Below, piece by piece: positions 10,961-22,188 of a DNA stretch of 64,000 nucleotides (position 1 is its first letter; every line of letters starts with the position of its first letter). Both the position numbers and the translations under genes were made by a program. This stretch comes from Microlunatus sagamiharensis. GTDB taxonomy: Bacteria; Actinomycetota; Actinomycetes; Propionibacteriales; Propionibacteriaceae. The notes beneath the pieces were generated by a model. That model made no database searches. It had not been told where the DNA came from and saw only the letters and a program-made list of their open reading frames with translations. Where the stretch lies: assembly GCF_900105785.1 (NCBI RefSeq), contig NZ_LT629799.1, positions 248,001-312,000 of the forward strand, written 5' to 3'.

Positions 10961-12079
10961 GTGAAGAAGACCCTGACCCTGGTGGGCGCGCTCGCGACGT
11001 CCGCCGCCCTGGCCCTGGCTGGCTGCGCGCAGGCGCCCGGCACCGACGCCGGCTCGTCGGCCCCGGCGAGCGGTGGGGCGTCCTCCGCCGCCGCCGACTC
11101 GAGCGGCTTCAAGGCCTGCATGGTCTCCGACTCCGGCGGCTTCGACGACAAGTCGTTCAACCAGACGGCGTACAAGGGCCTCACCGACGCCAAGACCGAG
11201 CTCGGCATCGAGACCGGCCAGGTCGAGTCGAACGCCGCGGCCGACTACGCCAAGAACGTGCAGTCGATGGTCGACGCCAAGTGCAGCATCATCGTCACCG
11301 TCGGGTTCGCGCTGAGCGACGACACCCTCGCCTCGGCCAAGGCCAACCCGAGCATCAAGTACGCGATCGTCGACAACAACGACCCGGAGAACTACCCGGC
11401 GGCCAAGAACCTCAAGCCGCTGGTCTTCAACACCGCGCAGTCGAGCTTCCTCGCCGGCTACGTCGCGGCGGGCATGAGCCAGACCGGCAAGGTCGGCACG
11501 TTCGGCGGGCAGAAGTTCCCGACCGTCACGATCTTCATGGACGGCTTCGCCCAGGGCGTCGAGTACTACAACAAGCAGAAGAGCAAGAGCGTCTCGGTGC
11601 TCGGCTGGGACGAGGCCAAGCAGGACGGCCAGTTCGTCGGCAGCTTCGAGGACCAGAAGGGCGGCCAGCGCGTCGCCCAGGGCCTCGTCAGCCAGGGCGC
11701 CGACATCATCCTCCCGGTCGCCGGCCCGGCGGGCCTCGGCGCGCTGCAGGCGGCCAAGGCGAGCGGCGGCAAGGTCAACGCGATCTGGGTCGACACCGAC
11801 GGCTGCGTGAGCGCGGAGACCTACTGCTCCAACATCATCACCAGCGTCACCAAGGGCCTCGACGTCTCCGTGACCGACGCGATCAAGGCCGCCAAGGACG
11901 GGTCGTTCGACAACAGCCCGTACGTCGGCACGCTGGAGAACGGCGGCACCGGGCTCGCCCCGTACCACGACTTCGACGGCAAGGTCCCGGCCGAGCTGAA
12001 GTCCGAGGTCGACGCCCTGAAGGCCGACATCATCTCGGGCAAGATCACCATCGAGTCCAAGTCGCAGCCGACCTCCTGA
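10961..12079 (+). CDS. BMP-family nucleoside-binding lipoprotein of an ABC importer
   Basis: A 372-residue extracellular solute-binding lipoprotein. After GTG 10961 come Lys-Lys, a hydrophobic stretch and the lipobox LAGC with Cys22, then a Ser/Gly/Ala linker. The mature part has the BMP (PnrA/BmpA) pattern: GGFDDKSFNQ, a NAAADYAKNVQSMVDAKC segment, GTFGGQKFPTVT and the late GADIILPVAGPAGLGAL. This family binds purine or pyrimidine nucleosides. GAGGAG stands about 8 bases before the GTG, which decides this start over the upstream GTG at 10919. It heads an operon with an ATPase, two permeases and probably cdd and add, so nucleoside capture is the likely job. Confidence 0.92.
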   Translation: MKKTLTLVGALATSAALALAGCAQAPGTDAGSSAPASGGASSAAADSSGFKACMVSDSGGFDDKSFNQTAYKGLTDAKTELGIETGQVESNAAADYAKNVQSMVDAKCSIIVTVGFALSDDTLASAKANPSIKYAIVDNNDPENYPAAKNLKPLVFNTAQSSFLAGYVAAGMSQTGKVGTFGGQKFPTVTIFMDGFAQGVEYYNKQKSKSVSVLGWDEAKQDGQFVGSFEDQKGGQRVAQGLVSQGADIILPVAGPAGLGALQAAKASGGKVNAIWVDTDGCVSAETYCSNIITSVTKGLDVSVTDAIKAAKDGSFDNSPYVGTLENGGTGLAPYHDFDGKVPAELKSEVDALKADIISGKITIESKSQPTS

Positions 12080-12080
12080 G

Positions 12081-13696
<1,616 letters not shown>

Positions 13697-13700
<4 letters not shown>

Positions 13701-14935
13701 GCACGGCCACGACCCCGCCGACTAGCCCGACCAGCCCGGTCGGCCCGGGCACGAGCGCCCCGGAGCGGCGCCGGCCCGCCCGGCGCTTCCCCTGGACCGA
13801 CGTCGTCACGACGGTGATCGCCTTCGTGCTGGCGTTCCTGGTCGGGGCGGTGCTGATGATCGTCTCCGACACCGACGTCCGCACGAAGTTCACCTACTTC
13901 TTCGCCCGGCCCTCGGACGCCGTCACCGCCTCGCTCGACAAGGTCGGGGGCGCGTACGGCGCGCTGCTCGCCGGGTCGCTCGGCGGCATCGGCCCGATCA
14001 CCGAGACCACCGCGCAGGCCGCGCCGCTGATCTGCGCCGGGCTCGGCGTCGCGCTGGCCTTCCGCGCGGGGCTGTTCAACATCGGCGCGCAGGGCCAGGC
14101 GATCCTCGGCGCGCTCTTCGCCGCGTGGGTGGGCTTCAGCCTCCACCTGCCGCCCGGCGTCCACCTGCTCGTGGCGGTCGTCGCCGGTCTGGTCGGCGGC
14201 GCGCTCTGGGGCGGGCTGGTCGGCTGGCTCAAGGCCGTCGCGGGCGCCCACGAGGTGATCGTCACGATCATGCTCAACTACGTCGCGGCCGGGCTGCTGG
14301 CGTACCTGCTCACGACGACCGCCTTCCAGCGCCCGGGCCGCACCGACCCGATCTCGCCGATCGTCGACTGGAACGCCACCTTCCCGCGCGTGGCCGGCAC
14401 GCAGCTCCACCTCGGCTTCGTCGTCGCGCTGCTCGCCGCCGTGGTGGTGTGGTGGCTGCTCGAGCGCTCGACCACGGGCTTCGCGATCCGCGCCGTCGGG
14501 GCCAACCCGCACGCCGCCGCGACCGCGGGCATGAGCGTGGCCCGCACGACGATCATCACGATGGCGCTCGCCGGGGCGCTCGCCGGGCTCGCGGGCGTGC
14601 AGGCCGCGCTCGGCCCGTCCGCGTCCGGGCTGCCCGTGCCGCTATCGGCCGGCATCGTCGGCTCGATCGGCTTCGACGCCATCACCGTCGCCCTGCTCGG
14701 CCGCTCGACGCCGCTGGGCACCGTGCTCGCCGGGCTGCTGTTCGGGGCCCTGCACGCCGGCGGCCTGGCCATGCAGAGCGTCGCGCAGACGCCGCTGACC
14801 CTGACCACCGCGCTGCAGGCGCTGATCGTGCTCTTCGTCGCCGCGCCCGCCCTGGTCACCCGGCTGGTCCCGTTCGTCCGCACCCGCAAGGCCCACACGT
14901 CCGGGCCGGTCCCGCAGGGAGGCCTCGCCTCGTGA
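13697..14935 (+). CDS. Nucleoside ABC transporter permease 1
   Basis: A 412-residue integral membrane protein of the branched-chain/nucleoside permease family (BPD_transp_2, YufP-like). There is a charged, Pro-rich N-terminal tail of about 35 residues and then roughly nine to ten hydrophobic helices. The family loop FRAGLFNIGAQGQAILGA and the cytosolic coupling region GANPHAAATAGMSV are both present. It overlaps the ATPase gene by 4 bases and the second permease by 4 bases (GTGA in both). It pairs with the product of the next gene to form the channel. Confidence 0.93.
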
Positions 14936-16242
14936 GCAGCACCTCCTCGCTCGAGCCGGCCCCGCGGACGGACGCGGTCGTCCCGGCCACGGCCGAGACC
15001 GTCGAGTCGCCGGAGCGCCGCCGACAACGACTGTCGACCGGCGTGCTCATCGCCGTCGTCGGCCTGCTGCTGCTCGTCGCCCTCGGCTCGACGACCGGCG
15101 TGGCCCGCTTCGCGCTCTCCGACGCCTTCGACGAGGTCCAGCTCGGGACGATCCCGCTGCCGGGCCTGCCGACCGTCGCCGTCTGCGCGGTGCTCTGCCT
15201 GGTCGCCGCCGCCTCCTTCCTCAGCGGGCGGGTGCACGGCCGGTGGGCCGCGCTCGCCGCGACCGTGGCCGGGCTCGCCGTGGTCGTCGGCTTCCTCACC
15301 TGGGCCGCCGCCGGGCGCGACCTGCCCTTCCCGGTGAGCAACCAGTTCGCCGGGACGCTCTCGCTCGCCACCCCGCTCGTCTTCGGCGCCCTCTGCGGCG
15401 TCCTCTGCGAGCGCGCGGGCGTGGTCAACGTCAGCATCGAGGGCCAGTTCCTCGCCGCCGCCTTCGCCGCGGCCGTCGTCGGCAGCATCACTCAGTCGGT
15501 GCCTGCCGCGATCGTCGCCGCCGTCGTGGCCGGCGTGGTCATGGCCGCGCTGCTCGCCCTCTTCTCGATCAACTACCTGGTCAACCAGGTCGTCCTCGGC
15601 GTCGTGCTCAACCTGCTGGCCGTCGGCGTCACCGGCTTCCTCTTCGACCAGCTCGTGCAGCCCGCGGCGTCGACGTACAACAACGCCCCGGTGCTCGACA
15701 CGATCGCCATCCCCGGGCTGTCGTCGATCCCGTTCTTCGGCCGCGTGCTCTTCGACCAGAACGTCCTCGCCTACCTCGCGATCATCGCGGTGGTCGTCGT
15801 GTGGGTCCTGCTCTACCGCACCACCTGGGGCCTGCGCGTCCGCTCGGTGGGGGAGCACCCGCAGGCGGCGGACACGGTCGGCATCAGCGTCCGGGGCATC
15901 CGCTGGTCGGCCGTCCTGGCGGGAGGCGTGCTGGCCGGGCTCGGCGGCTCGTTCTTCACGCTGGCCTCGACGGGCCAGTTCACCAAGGAGTTCACGGTCG
16001 GCAACGGCTTCATCGCCCTCGCCGCGCTGATCATGGGCCGCTGGCGGCCCGTGCTGGCGACGGTCATGTGCCTGTTCTTCGGCTTCGTCACCCAGATGGC
16101 CTCGCAGCTGCAGACGCTGAGCACGCCGATGCCCAGCCAGCTGCTGCTCGTGCTGCCCTACATCGCGACGATCATCGCCGTCGCCGGCCTGGTCGGACGC
16201 GTACGACCTCCCGCCGCCGACGGCGTGCCGTACGAGAAGTGA
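14932..16242 (+). CDS. Nucleoside ABC transporter permease 2
   Basis: A 436-residue partner permease (YufQ-like). It has a hydrophilic N-terminus of about 40 residues and then about nine hydrophobic segments. Family signatures are CERAGVVNVSIEGQFL, in the position equivalent to FNIGAQGQ of the first permease, and the coupling-helix region VGEHPQAADTVGISV. GTG 14932 overlaps the preceding stop. Gene order lipoprotein, ATPase, permease, permease is standard for BMP-type importers. A palindromic repeat follows before cdd. Confidence 0.93.
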   Translation: MSSTSSLEPAPRTDAVVPATAETVESPERRRQRLSTGVLIAVVGLLLLVALGSTTGVARFALSDAFDEVQLGTIPLPGLPTVAVCAVLCLVAAASFLSGRVHGRWAALAATVAGLAVVVGFLTWAAAGRDLPFPVSNQFAGTLSLATPLVFGALCGVLCERAGVVNVSIEGQFLAAAFAAAVVGSITQSVPAAIVAAVVAGVVMAALLALFSINYLVNQVVLGVVLNLLAVGVTGFLFDQLVQPAASTYNNAPVLDTIAIPGLSSIPFFGRVLFDQNVLAYLAIIAVVVVWVLLYRTTWGLRVRSVGEHPQAADTVGISVRGIRWSAVLAGGVLAGLGGSFFTLASTGQFTKEFTVGNGFIALAALIMGRWRPVLATVMCLFFGFVTQMASQLQTLSTPMPSQLLLVLPYIATIIAVAGLVGRVRPPAADGVPYEK

Positions 16243-16279
16243 GCTCCGCTCCCATCGCCCCCACCCCTCGTCCCGCGAG

Positions 16280-16328
16280 CGGTAGGTTGCGGCGCGAATC
16301 GCGGGCCGGAAGGCGCGGCAACCTACCG
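16280..16328. repeat. GGTAGGTTGC-family inverted repeat, copy 2
   Basis: CGGTAGGTTGC at 16280-16290 pairs with GCAACCTACCG at 16318-16328 over a 27-base spacer. The arm core and spacer length match the copy at 681-747. It lies between the second permease and cdd, where it could terminate or attenuate the operon transcript. Confidence 0.8.
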
Positions 16329-16348
16329 GTCGAGGAGGGTGGAGCAGC

Positions 16349-16819
16349 GTGAGCGAGACGACGCACGGGACCGACGAGACCCGGGAGGGCCGCCCGAGCC
16401 GTGAGGTCGACTGGGAGCTGCTCCGCGCCCGCGCCGCGAAGATGATGCGGCGGGCGTACGCGCCCTACTCCCGCTACCCGGTCGGGGCGGCCGCGCTGGT
16501 CGACGACGGCCGGCTGGTCGGCGGCTGCAACGTCGAGAACGCCGCGTACGGGGTCACGCTCTGCGCCGAGTGCGGGCTCGTCTCCGACCTCGTGGCCGGG
16601 GGCGGCGGCCGGCTGGTCGCGTTCAGCTGCTGCGACGCCGACGGCGAGCGGCTGATGCCCTGCGGCCGCTGCCGGCAGCTGCTCTGGGAGCACGGCGGCC
16701 CGGACCTGCTCGTCGACACCCCGCTCGGGGTGCAGCCGATGACCGCGGTGCTGCCGCAGGCCTTCGGGACCACGGACCTGGACAAGGTCGCCGCGCGCGA
16801 CACTGGTGGGCATGCCTGA
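16349..16819 (+). CDS. cdd: Cytidine deaminase
   Basis: A 156-residue zinc enzyme that converts (deoxy)cytidine to (deoxy)uridine in pyrimidine salvage. The substrate-binding NVEN lies at residues 61-64. The zinc and proton-shuttle motif CAE is at 72-74, and the second zinc motif PCGRC has Cys105 and Cys108. It has the short tetrameric form with an N-terminal extension of about 20 residues. GTG 16349 follows a purine-rich GGAGCAGC. It is 107 bases after the transporter operon and overlaps add by 8 bases, so nucleoside import and deamination are probably co-expressed. Confidence 0.95.
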   Translation: MSETTHGTDETREGRPSREVDWELLRARAAKMMRRAYAPYSRYPVGAAALVDDGRLVGGCNVENAAYGVTLCAECGLVSDLVAGGGGRLVAFSCCDADGERLMPCGRCRQLLWEHGGPDLLVDTPLGVQPMTAVLPQAFGTTDLDKVAARDTGGHA

Positions 16820-17879
16820 GCTCGATCTCGACCACGTCCGCGCCCTGCCCAAGGTCTCCCTGCACGACCACCTCGACGGGGGCCTGCGCCCCGCGACCGT
16901 CCTGGAGCTGGCCGGCGAGGCTGGTCACCCGCTGCCCGACGGTGCCGACGGCTCGGCGGAGGCGCTCGGGCGCTGGTTCGTCGAGGCGGCCGACTCGGGC
17001 TCGCTCGTGCGCTACCTCGAGACCTTCGACCACACCATCGCGGTCATGCAGACCGCGGCGAACCTGCGACGCGTCGCCCGGGAGTTCGTCGAGGACCTCG
17101 CCGCCGACGGCGTCGTCTACGGCGAGGCCCGCTGGGCGCCGGAGCAGCACACCCAGCAGGGGCTGACCCAGTCCGAGGCCGTCGCCGCGGTGGCCGAGGG
17201 CATCACCGACGGCGTCGAGGCGAGCCGGGCCCGGGGTCGCACGGTCGTCGTCCGCCAGCTGCTGACCTCGATGCGCCACGTCGAGCCGAACCTCACCGCC
17301 GCCGAGCTGGTGCTGGCCGACCGCAGCGGCACCGTCGCCGGCTTCGACATCGCCGGCGCCGAGGACGGCTTCCCGCCCGAGCGCTTCCTGCCCGCCTTCG
17401 TGCACCTGCGCACGCACGGCTGGCCCTCGACGATCCACGCCGGCGAGGCGGCGGGCGTCGACTCGATCGCCGGCGCCGTGCTGGCCTGCGGGGCGAACCG
17501 CGTCGGGCACGGGGTGCGGATCGTCGAGGACATCGGCGCCGGCGGCGCCCTCGGGGCCGTCGCCGGCTACGTCCGCGACCGCCGGGTGCCGCTGGAGCTG
17601 TGCCCGTCGAGCAACGTCCAGACCGGCGCCGCCGCCTCGGTCGCCGAGCACCCGATCCGCCGCCTCGACGAGCTCGGCTTCCTGGTCACCGTCAACTGCG
17701 ACAACCAGCTGATGAGCGGCACCAGCCTGAGCCGCGAGATGAGCCTGCTGGTCAGCGAGCTCGGCTACGACCTCGACGGGCTGCGCCGGCTGACGGTCAA
17801 CGCGGCCGAGAGCGCCTTCTGGTCCTTCCCCGAGCGTCGCCGGCTGATCGAGGACGTGATCCTCCCCGCGTACCGGTGA
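16812..17879 (+). CDS. add: Adenosine deaminase
   Basis: A 355-residue TIM-barrel enzyme that deaminates adenosine and deoxyadenosine to inosine forms. His18 and His20 in SLHDHLDGG bind zinc. HAGEAAG supplies another histidine and the catalytic Glu region follows, with GHGVRI. The usual SLNTDDP is VNCDNQLMSG here, so the second Asp is Asn; I recall similar DN forms in actinobacterial homologues. ATG 16812 is preferred to the GTG at 16806, since no ribosome site favours the latter. It overlaps cdd at its start and the small membrane protein gene at its stop by 4 bases. Confidence 0.94.
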   Translation: MPELDLDHVRALPKVSLHDHLDGGLRPATVLELAGEAGHPLPDGADGSAEALGRWFVEAADSGSLVRYLETFDHTIAVMQTAANLRRVAREFVEDLAADGVVYGEARWAPEQHTQQGLTQSEAVAAVAEGITDGVEASRARGRTVVVRQLLTSMRHVEPNLTAAELVLADRSGTVAGFDIAGAEDGFPPERFLPAFVHLRTHGWPSTIHAGEAAGVDSIAGAVLACGANRVGHGVRIVEDIGAGGALGAVAGYVRDRRVPLELCPSSNVQTGAAASVAEHPIRRLDELGFLVTVNCDNQLMSGTSLSREMSLLVSELGYDLDGLRRLTVNAAESAFWSFPERRRLIEDVILPAYR

Positions 17880-18307
17880 GCCGGTCGCCGCGGATCGCGC
17901 CCTACCGGGTGTCCTACCGGCTCGCGCTCGGCCCGGACGGGTCGGTCTACCGCGTCGTCGACGTGACGACCGACCAGCCCCACCTGCTCGTCGTGTCCGA
18001 CGAGGAGGAGCGGTCGGCGACCGACCGGGTGGCCGCGCGGCTGGCCGGGCTCGACCCCGACCTGGTGGTCCGCACCGGCGCGGGTGAGCAGCTCTGGGCG
18101 GCCCTGTTGCCGGGCGAGGAGCTGCGAGCGGTGGAGCTGGTGGGCCTCGGCGGCGTCCCGCGGCAGAACTGGCTGACCGACGGGCGGGGCTGGCCTCGGC
18201 GCGACGCACGGTCCTGGACGCTCGTCGCCCTCCGCACGCTGCTCGTGCTGGTCCTGCTCGGGGTGCTCCTCTGGGTCGGGCACCTGCTGCGGACCCAGGG
18301 CTCCTGA
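17876..18307 (+). CDS. Conserved hypothetical protein with one C-terminal membrane helix
   Basis: A 143-residue protein that I do not recognise. About 110 soluble residues rich in Asp, Arg and Val are followed by one hydrophobic helix (residues about 116-136, LRTLLVLVLLGVLLWVG) and a short polar tail, so it is probably tail-anchored with the bulk in the cytoplasm. GTG 17876 overlaps the add stop (GTGA), which argues that it is real and translated with add. Nothing in the sequence gives an enzymatic role. Confidence 0.72.
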   Translation: MSRSPRIAPYRVSYRLALGPDGSVYRVVDVTTDQPHLLVVSDEEERSATDRVAARLAGLDPDLVVRTGAGEQLWAALLPGEELRAVELVGLGGVPRQNWLTDGRGWPRRDARSWTLVALRTLLVLVLLGVLLWVGHLLRTQGS

Positions 18308-18319
18308 GGACGGCGCCGG

Positions 18320-19543
18320 TCAGGCCACCCCGGCGCGCAGCAGGTCCTCGAACACCGCCGCCGCGGTCGCGACCTCCGCGACCGGGACCGACTCGTCCGG
18401 GCCGTGCGCCAGCCGGACGTCGCCCGGGCCGTAGTGCAGCGTCGGCACCCCGACGGCCGCGTACTGGCGCAGGTCGCTGCCCCACGGGGCGCCGACCTCG
18501 GGCGGTTCGCTGCCGCCGGTGACCTGGGCGTGCGCCCGCGCGACCTGCCGGCCGAAGGGGTGCCCGGCCGTCAGGTGCCCGCCGGCGAAGCGGCCGCCGG
18601 GCCAGGTGACGACCGGTGGGTGGTCGCGCAGGAAGGGGTGGGCCGCGGCCGCCTCGGCCACCGCCTGCTCGAGCTCCGCCCGGGCCGACGCCGGGTCCTC
18701 CTCGACCCGCAGGCCGTAGCGGCCCTCGGCGACGAGCAGGTCGGGGACGCTGCTCGCCCAGTCGCCGGCACGCACCCGCCCCACCGAGAGCGGGTAGGGG
18801 ACCGGCAGGTGGTCGAGCAGCGGTTCGCGGACCCGGTTGCGGCGCTCGGCCAGCGCGGCCAGCGCCGCGTGCAGGGGCAGGTAGGCGTCGATCGCGGAGA
18901 CGCCGACGTACGCGGTGCTGCCGTGCGTGGCGACGCCCGGCACCTCGAGGCGGAAGGTCAGCGAACCCGCGTTCGCGGTGTTCAGCCGCAGGCTGGTCGG
19001 CTCCGGGATCACGCACGCCCGGCCCGTGTGCCCGCGCACGAGGGTCCCGAAGGCCCCAAGCCCGCCGTCCTCCTCGCCGATCGTGCAGTGCACGGCGAAG
19101 GGCGGCACCCGCGTCACGTCCCGGCCGAGCGCGGCCACGGCGGCCAGGCTCGCGGCGAGACCGCCCTTCATGTCGCACGCCCCGCGCCCGACCAGGCTCC
19201 CGCGGTCGACGACCGGGACGAAGGGGTCGCCGCTCCACGCCTCGAGGTCGCCCGGCGGCACGACGTCGACGTGGCTGGACAGCACGAGCCCGACCTCCTC
19301 GCCCGGCTGGCTGACCGCGACCAGGCCCCAGGCGGCGGCACGGTCGACCTCCTCGCCGGGGTAGGCCTCGCCCGCGCGCAGGGCGTCGAGGTCGAGCGGC
19401 CACAGGTCGACGGTGAGGCCGAGGTCTCCCAGCCGCTCGGCCAGCAGGTGCTGGATGCGCAGCTCGTCGGCGGCGCCGCCGATGCTGGGCACCGCGACGA
19501 GGTCGGCGAGGGTGCGGACCAGGGCGTCGGGGTCGACGGTCAC
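18320..19543 (-). CDS. M20-family metallopeptidase (ArgE/DapE/CPG2 type)
   Basis: A 407-residue binuclear zinc hydrolase. Metal motifs are LVLSSHVDVVPPG and GRGACDMKGGLA, the catalytic glutamates follow in CTIGEEDGG, and the lid domain has VATHGSTAYVGVSAI. It is related to acetylornithine deacetylase and succinyl-diaminopimelate desuccinylase, but the specific substrate cannot be assigned and no arginine or lysine genes are adjacent. GTG 19543 is set by a GAGGAG sequence 8 bases upstream. It is probably in one transcription unit with the DinB gene upstream, separated by the palindrome at 19571-19611. It converges on the small membrane protein gene at 18307. Confidence 0.85.
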   Translation of the reverse strand: MTVDPDALVRTLADLVAVPSIGGAADELRIQHLLAERLGDLGLTVDLWPLDLDALRAGEAYPGEEVDRAAAWGLVAVSQPGEEVGLVLSSHVDVVPPGDLEAWSGDPFVPVVDRGSLVGRGACDMKGGLAASLAAVAALGRDVTRVPPFAVHCTIGEEDGGLGAFGTLVRGHTGRACVIPEPTSLRLNTANAGSLTFRLEVPGVATHGSTAYVGVSAIDAYLPLHAALAALAERRNRVREPLLDHLPVPYPLSVGRVRAGDWASSVPDLLVAEGRYGLRVEEDPASARAELEQAVAEAAAAHPFLRDHPPVVTWPGGRFAGGHLTAGHPFGRQVARAHAQVTGGSEPPEVGAPWGSDLRQYAAVGVPTLHYGPGDVRLAHGPDESVPVAEVATAAAVFEDLLRAGVA

Positions 19544-19570
19544 GGGCGGTGCTCCTCTGCAGGACGACGA

Positions 19571-19611
19571 CGGGTGCGATCCTGCACCGTGACGGTGCAG
19601 GATCGCACCCG
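19571..19611. terminator. Near-perfect 41-base palindrome between a DinB gene and a peptidase gene
   Basis: CGGGTGCGATCCTGCACCGT at 19571-19590 is followed by one base and its exact reverse complement at 19592-19611. It would form a very strong hairpin in the mRNA and lies 14 bases after the DinB stop codon. The likely role is termination or mRNA end protection; there is no T tract. Confidence 0.65.
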
Positions 19612-19625
19612 GTCTCCCCTCCGGG

Positions 19626-20171
19626 TCAGCCCATCGACCTCTGCCCGTCGATCGTCTCGCGCAGGATGTCGGCGTGGCCGGCGTGCTGGGCCGTCTCGGC
19701 CAGGACGTGCATGAGGACCCGCCGGTTGCTCCAGACCTCCCCGGGGGTGAACCACGGTGCGCTCGGTACCGCGTGCACCTCGTCGAGGTCGACGGAGCCC
19801 ACCAGCGACTCCAGCCGCTCGCTGACGGAGCCGTACGCGGCCAGGGCGCCGTCGAGCGTCTCACCCTCGACCAGGCGGAACTCGTCCGCGCGCGCCTCGA
19901 GCAGGGCCGGGTCGGGATTCGACCAGTCGATGCCGTCGGGCTCGGGCGCACCGTGCTCGACGAAGTCGAGCCAGGAGGCGACCGTCGCCGCCACGTGCTT
20001 GACCAGCCCGCCGGCGCTCAGGGCGCTGACCGTCGGTGCGAGCCGGGCCTGCTCGTCGGTCAGGCCCTTGACGGTCAGGAGGAAGAGCCCGCGGTGCTTG
20101 GCGTGGATCGCCAGGATCTCGTCGCGCTCGGAGGGTGAGGGCGGTGCGGTCGGGTCGGTGGCTCCGGTCAT
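19626..20171 (-). CDS. DinB/DUF664-family protein (putative thiol- or metal-dependent enzyme)
   Basis: A 181-residue four-helix protein of the DinB_2/DUF664 family. Metal-ligand histidines are visible in GGLVKHVA and in HVLAETAQHAGHADILRETIDG, the characteristic C-terminal signature. Relatives in actinobacteria include mycothiol-dependent transferases and many proteins of unknown role. The start at 20171 has AGGAG 6 bases upstream. The gene may lie upstream of the M20 peptidase in one transcript. The function is not known. Confidence 0.8.
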   Translation of the reverse strand: MTGATDPTAPPSPSERDEILAIHAKHRGLFLLTVKGLTDEQARLAPTVSALSAGGLVKHVAATVASWLDFVEHGAPEPDGIDWSNPDPALLEARADEFRLVEGETLDGALAAYGSVSERLESLVGSVDLDEVHAVPSAPWFTPGEVWSNRRVLMHVLAETAQHAGHADILRETIDGQRSMG

Positions 20172-20278
20172 CTGCGGCTCCTTGCTCGGAGGGTCGGCGG
20201 GACGGGACTGACGCTAGCGACGACCGCTGACAGATCACCCCGGCCGAAACCCGTGCCCGGGTCGCCCGCGGCGCCGAC

Positions 20279-20284
20279 TAGGCT
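20279..20284 (+). promoter_or_regulatory. Putative -10 (TAGGCT) of leaderless metG
   Basis: TAGGCT is followed by 8 bases and then the GTG start at 20293, with no Shine-Dalgarno. The spacing fits transcription starting at the first base of the start codon. Confidence 0.6.
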
Positions 20285-20292
20285 CGCCCGTC

Positions 20293-22077
20293 GTGGCTCG
20301 CATCCTGACCGCTGTCGCCTGGCCCTACGCGAACGGGCCCCGGCACATCGGGCACGTCTCCGGTTTCGGCGTCCCCTCCGACGTGTTCAGCCGCTTCATG
20401 CGGATGAGCGGGCACGACGTCCTCATGGTCTCCGGCACCGACGAGCACGGCACGCCCATCGGCGTCCAGGCCGAGCGCGAGGGCCTGACGAACCGCGAGG
20501 CCGCCGACAAGTACAACCGCGTCATCGTCGAGGACCTGCAGGGCCTCGGGCTGTCGTACGACCTCTTCACCCGCACGACGACGCTCAACCACTACGCCGT
20601 GGTCCAGGACCTCTTCAGCGCCCTGCACCGCAACGGCTACGTCGTGCCGCGCGTGCAGATGGGCGCGATCAGCCCGTCGACCGGCCGTACGCTGCCCGAC
20701 CGCTACATCGAGGGCACCTGCCCGATCTGCGGCTACACCAGCGCCCGCGGCGACCAGTGTGACAACTGCGGCAACCAGCTCGACCCGATCGACCTGGTCG
20801 AGCCGCGCTCGCGGATCAACGGCGAGACCCCGGAGTTCGTCGAGACCGAGCACTTCTTCCTCGACCTGCCGTCGCTGGCGGGTGCGCTGGGGGCGTGGCT
20901 GGAGACCCGGACCGACTGGCGGCCCAACGTCCTCAAGTTCAGCGAGAACCTCATCGCCGAGCTCAAGCCGCGCGCCATCACCCGCGACATCGACTGGGGC
21001 GTGCCGATCCCGCTCGAGGGCTGGAGCGAGCAGCCGATGAAGCGGCTCTACGTCTGGTTCGACGCGGTGATCGGCTACCTGTCCGCGGCGATCGAGTGGG
21101 CGAAGCGATCGGGCGACCCCGAGGCCTGGCGGCAGTGGTGGACCGACCCCGACGCGCGCTCGTACTACTTCATGGGCAAGGACAACATCGTCTTCCACTC
21201 GGTCATCTGGCCGGGCATCCTGCTCGGCCACAACGGCCAGGGCGACCACGGCGGCGTGCCGGGGCCGTTCGGCGAGCTGGACCTGCCGAGCGAGGTCGTC
21301 TCGAGCGAGTACCTGACGATGAGCGGCGCCAAGTTCTCGACCAGCCGCAACCAGGTCATCTACGTCGGGGACTTCCTGCGCGAGTTCGGCCCGGACGCCC
21401 TGCGCTACTTCATCGCCGTCGCCGGTCCGGAGACGACGGACTCCGACTTCACGTGGGACGAGTTCGTCCGGCGGACCAACTTCGAGCTGGCCAACGAGTG
21501 GGGCAACCTCGTCAACCGCTCGATCTCGCTGGCCTGGAAGAACAACGGCGCGATCCCGACGCCGAACGAGCTCCAGCCCGTCGACACCGCGCTGCTCGCC
21601 ACCGCCGCGGGCGCCTACGACGTGGTCGGCGAGCTGCTGGGGCGCAACCGCTTCAAGGCCGCGATCAGCGAGGCGATGCGGCTGGTGCAGTCGGCGAACC
21701 GCTACCTGTCCGAGACCGAGCCCTGGAAGCTCAAGGACGACCCGGCCCGCCGCGACACGGTGCTGCACACCGCGCTCCAGGTCGTCTGGGACGCCAACAC
21801 CCTGCTGACGCCCTTCCTGCCGCACGCGGCGCAGAAGGTCTTCGAGGCCCTCGGCGGCGAGGGCGTGTGGGCAGCCCAGCCGGAGATCCGGATGGTCTCG
21901 GAGGACGGCGGGCCCGACTACCCCGTGCTGATGGGCGACTACGCCGACGAGCAGGCGCGCTGGGAGAGCCGTGCGATCGTGCCCGGGACGCCGCTGGTCA
22001 AGCCGACCCCGCTCTTCACCAAGCTCGACGACGAGCTCGGCCGTACCGGCCCCTCGTGGGCCCCGATCCAGGCCTGA
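20293..22077 (+). CDS. metG: Methionyl-tRNA synthetase
   Basis: A 594-residue class I synthetase that charges tRNA-Met. The HIGH signature is [10 protein letters not shown] at residues 12-21. The zinc knuckle has Cys143, Cys146, Cys156 and Cys159, and the KMSKS loop appears as KFSTS near residue 347, a substitution seen in this subfamily. An anticodon-binding helical domain follows. There is no C-terminal EMAP-type tRNA-binding domain, so it is the short form. GTG 20293 is chosen because the catalytic fold begins at once and a TAGGCT hexamer precedes it. It is essential and should be the only copy. Confidence 0.96.
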   Translation: MARILTAVAWPYANGPRHIGHVSGFGVPSDVFSRFMRMSGHDVLMVSGTDEHGTPIGVQAEREGLTNREAADKYNRVIVEDLQGLGLSYDLFTRTTTLNHYAVVQDLFSALHRNGYVVPRVQMGAISPSTGRTLPDRYIEGTCPICGYTSARGDQCDNCGNQLDPIDLVEPRSRINGETPEFVETEHFFLDLPSLAGALGAWLETRTDWRPNVLKFSENLIAELKPRAITRDIDWGVPIPLEGWSEQPMKRLYVWFDAVIGYLSAAIEWAKRSGDPEAWRQWWTDPDARSYYFMGKDNIVFHSVIWPGILLGHNGQGDHGGVPGPFGELDLPSEVVSSEYLTMSGAKFSTSRNQVIYVGDFLREFGPDALRYFIAVAGPETTDSDFTWDEFVRRTNFELANEWGNLVNRSISLAWKNNGAIPTPNELQPVDTALLATAAGAYDVVGELLGRNRFKAAISEAMRLVQSANRYLSETEPWKLKDDPARRDTVLHTALQVVWDANTLLTPFLPHAAQKVFEALGGEGVWAAQPEIRMVSEDGGPDYPVLMGDYADEQARWESRAIVPGTPLVKPTPLFTKLDDELGRTGPSWAPIQA

Positions 22078-22175
22078 CCCGGACCTCGGACGACCGCCCG
22101 CCGCCGGCCCCGGACCGCTGACGACGAGGTGCCGGAGGACCGGAGGGCCCCCTCCACGGCGCCCGCCCGAGGTCC

Positions 22176-22181
22176 TACGAT
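22176..22181 (+). promoter_or_regulatory. Putative -10 (TACGAT) of a leaderless oxygenase mRNA
   Basis: TACGAT is followed by 7 bases and then ATG 22189. No ribosome binding site separates them. An alternative in-frame ATG at 22180 overlaps the hexamer and would be excluded by this promoter. Confidence 0.6.
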
Positions 22182-22188
22182 GCGGGTC

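Noticed and set aside
16812-17879. Adenosine deaminase as an inactive variant because DD is DN
   Set aside because: The zinc histidines and the HAGE region are intact, and the same DN form is, as I recall, normal in actinobacterial enzymes.
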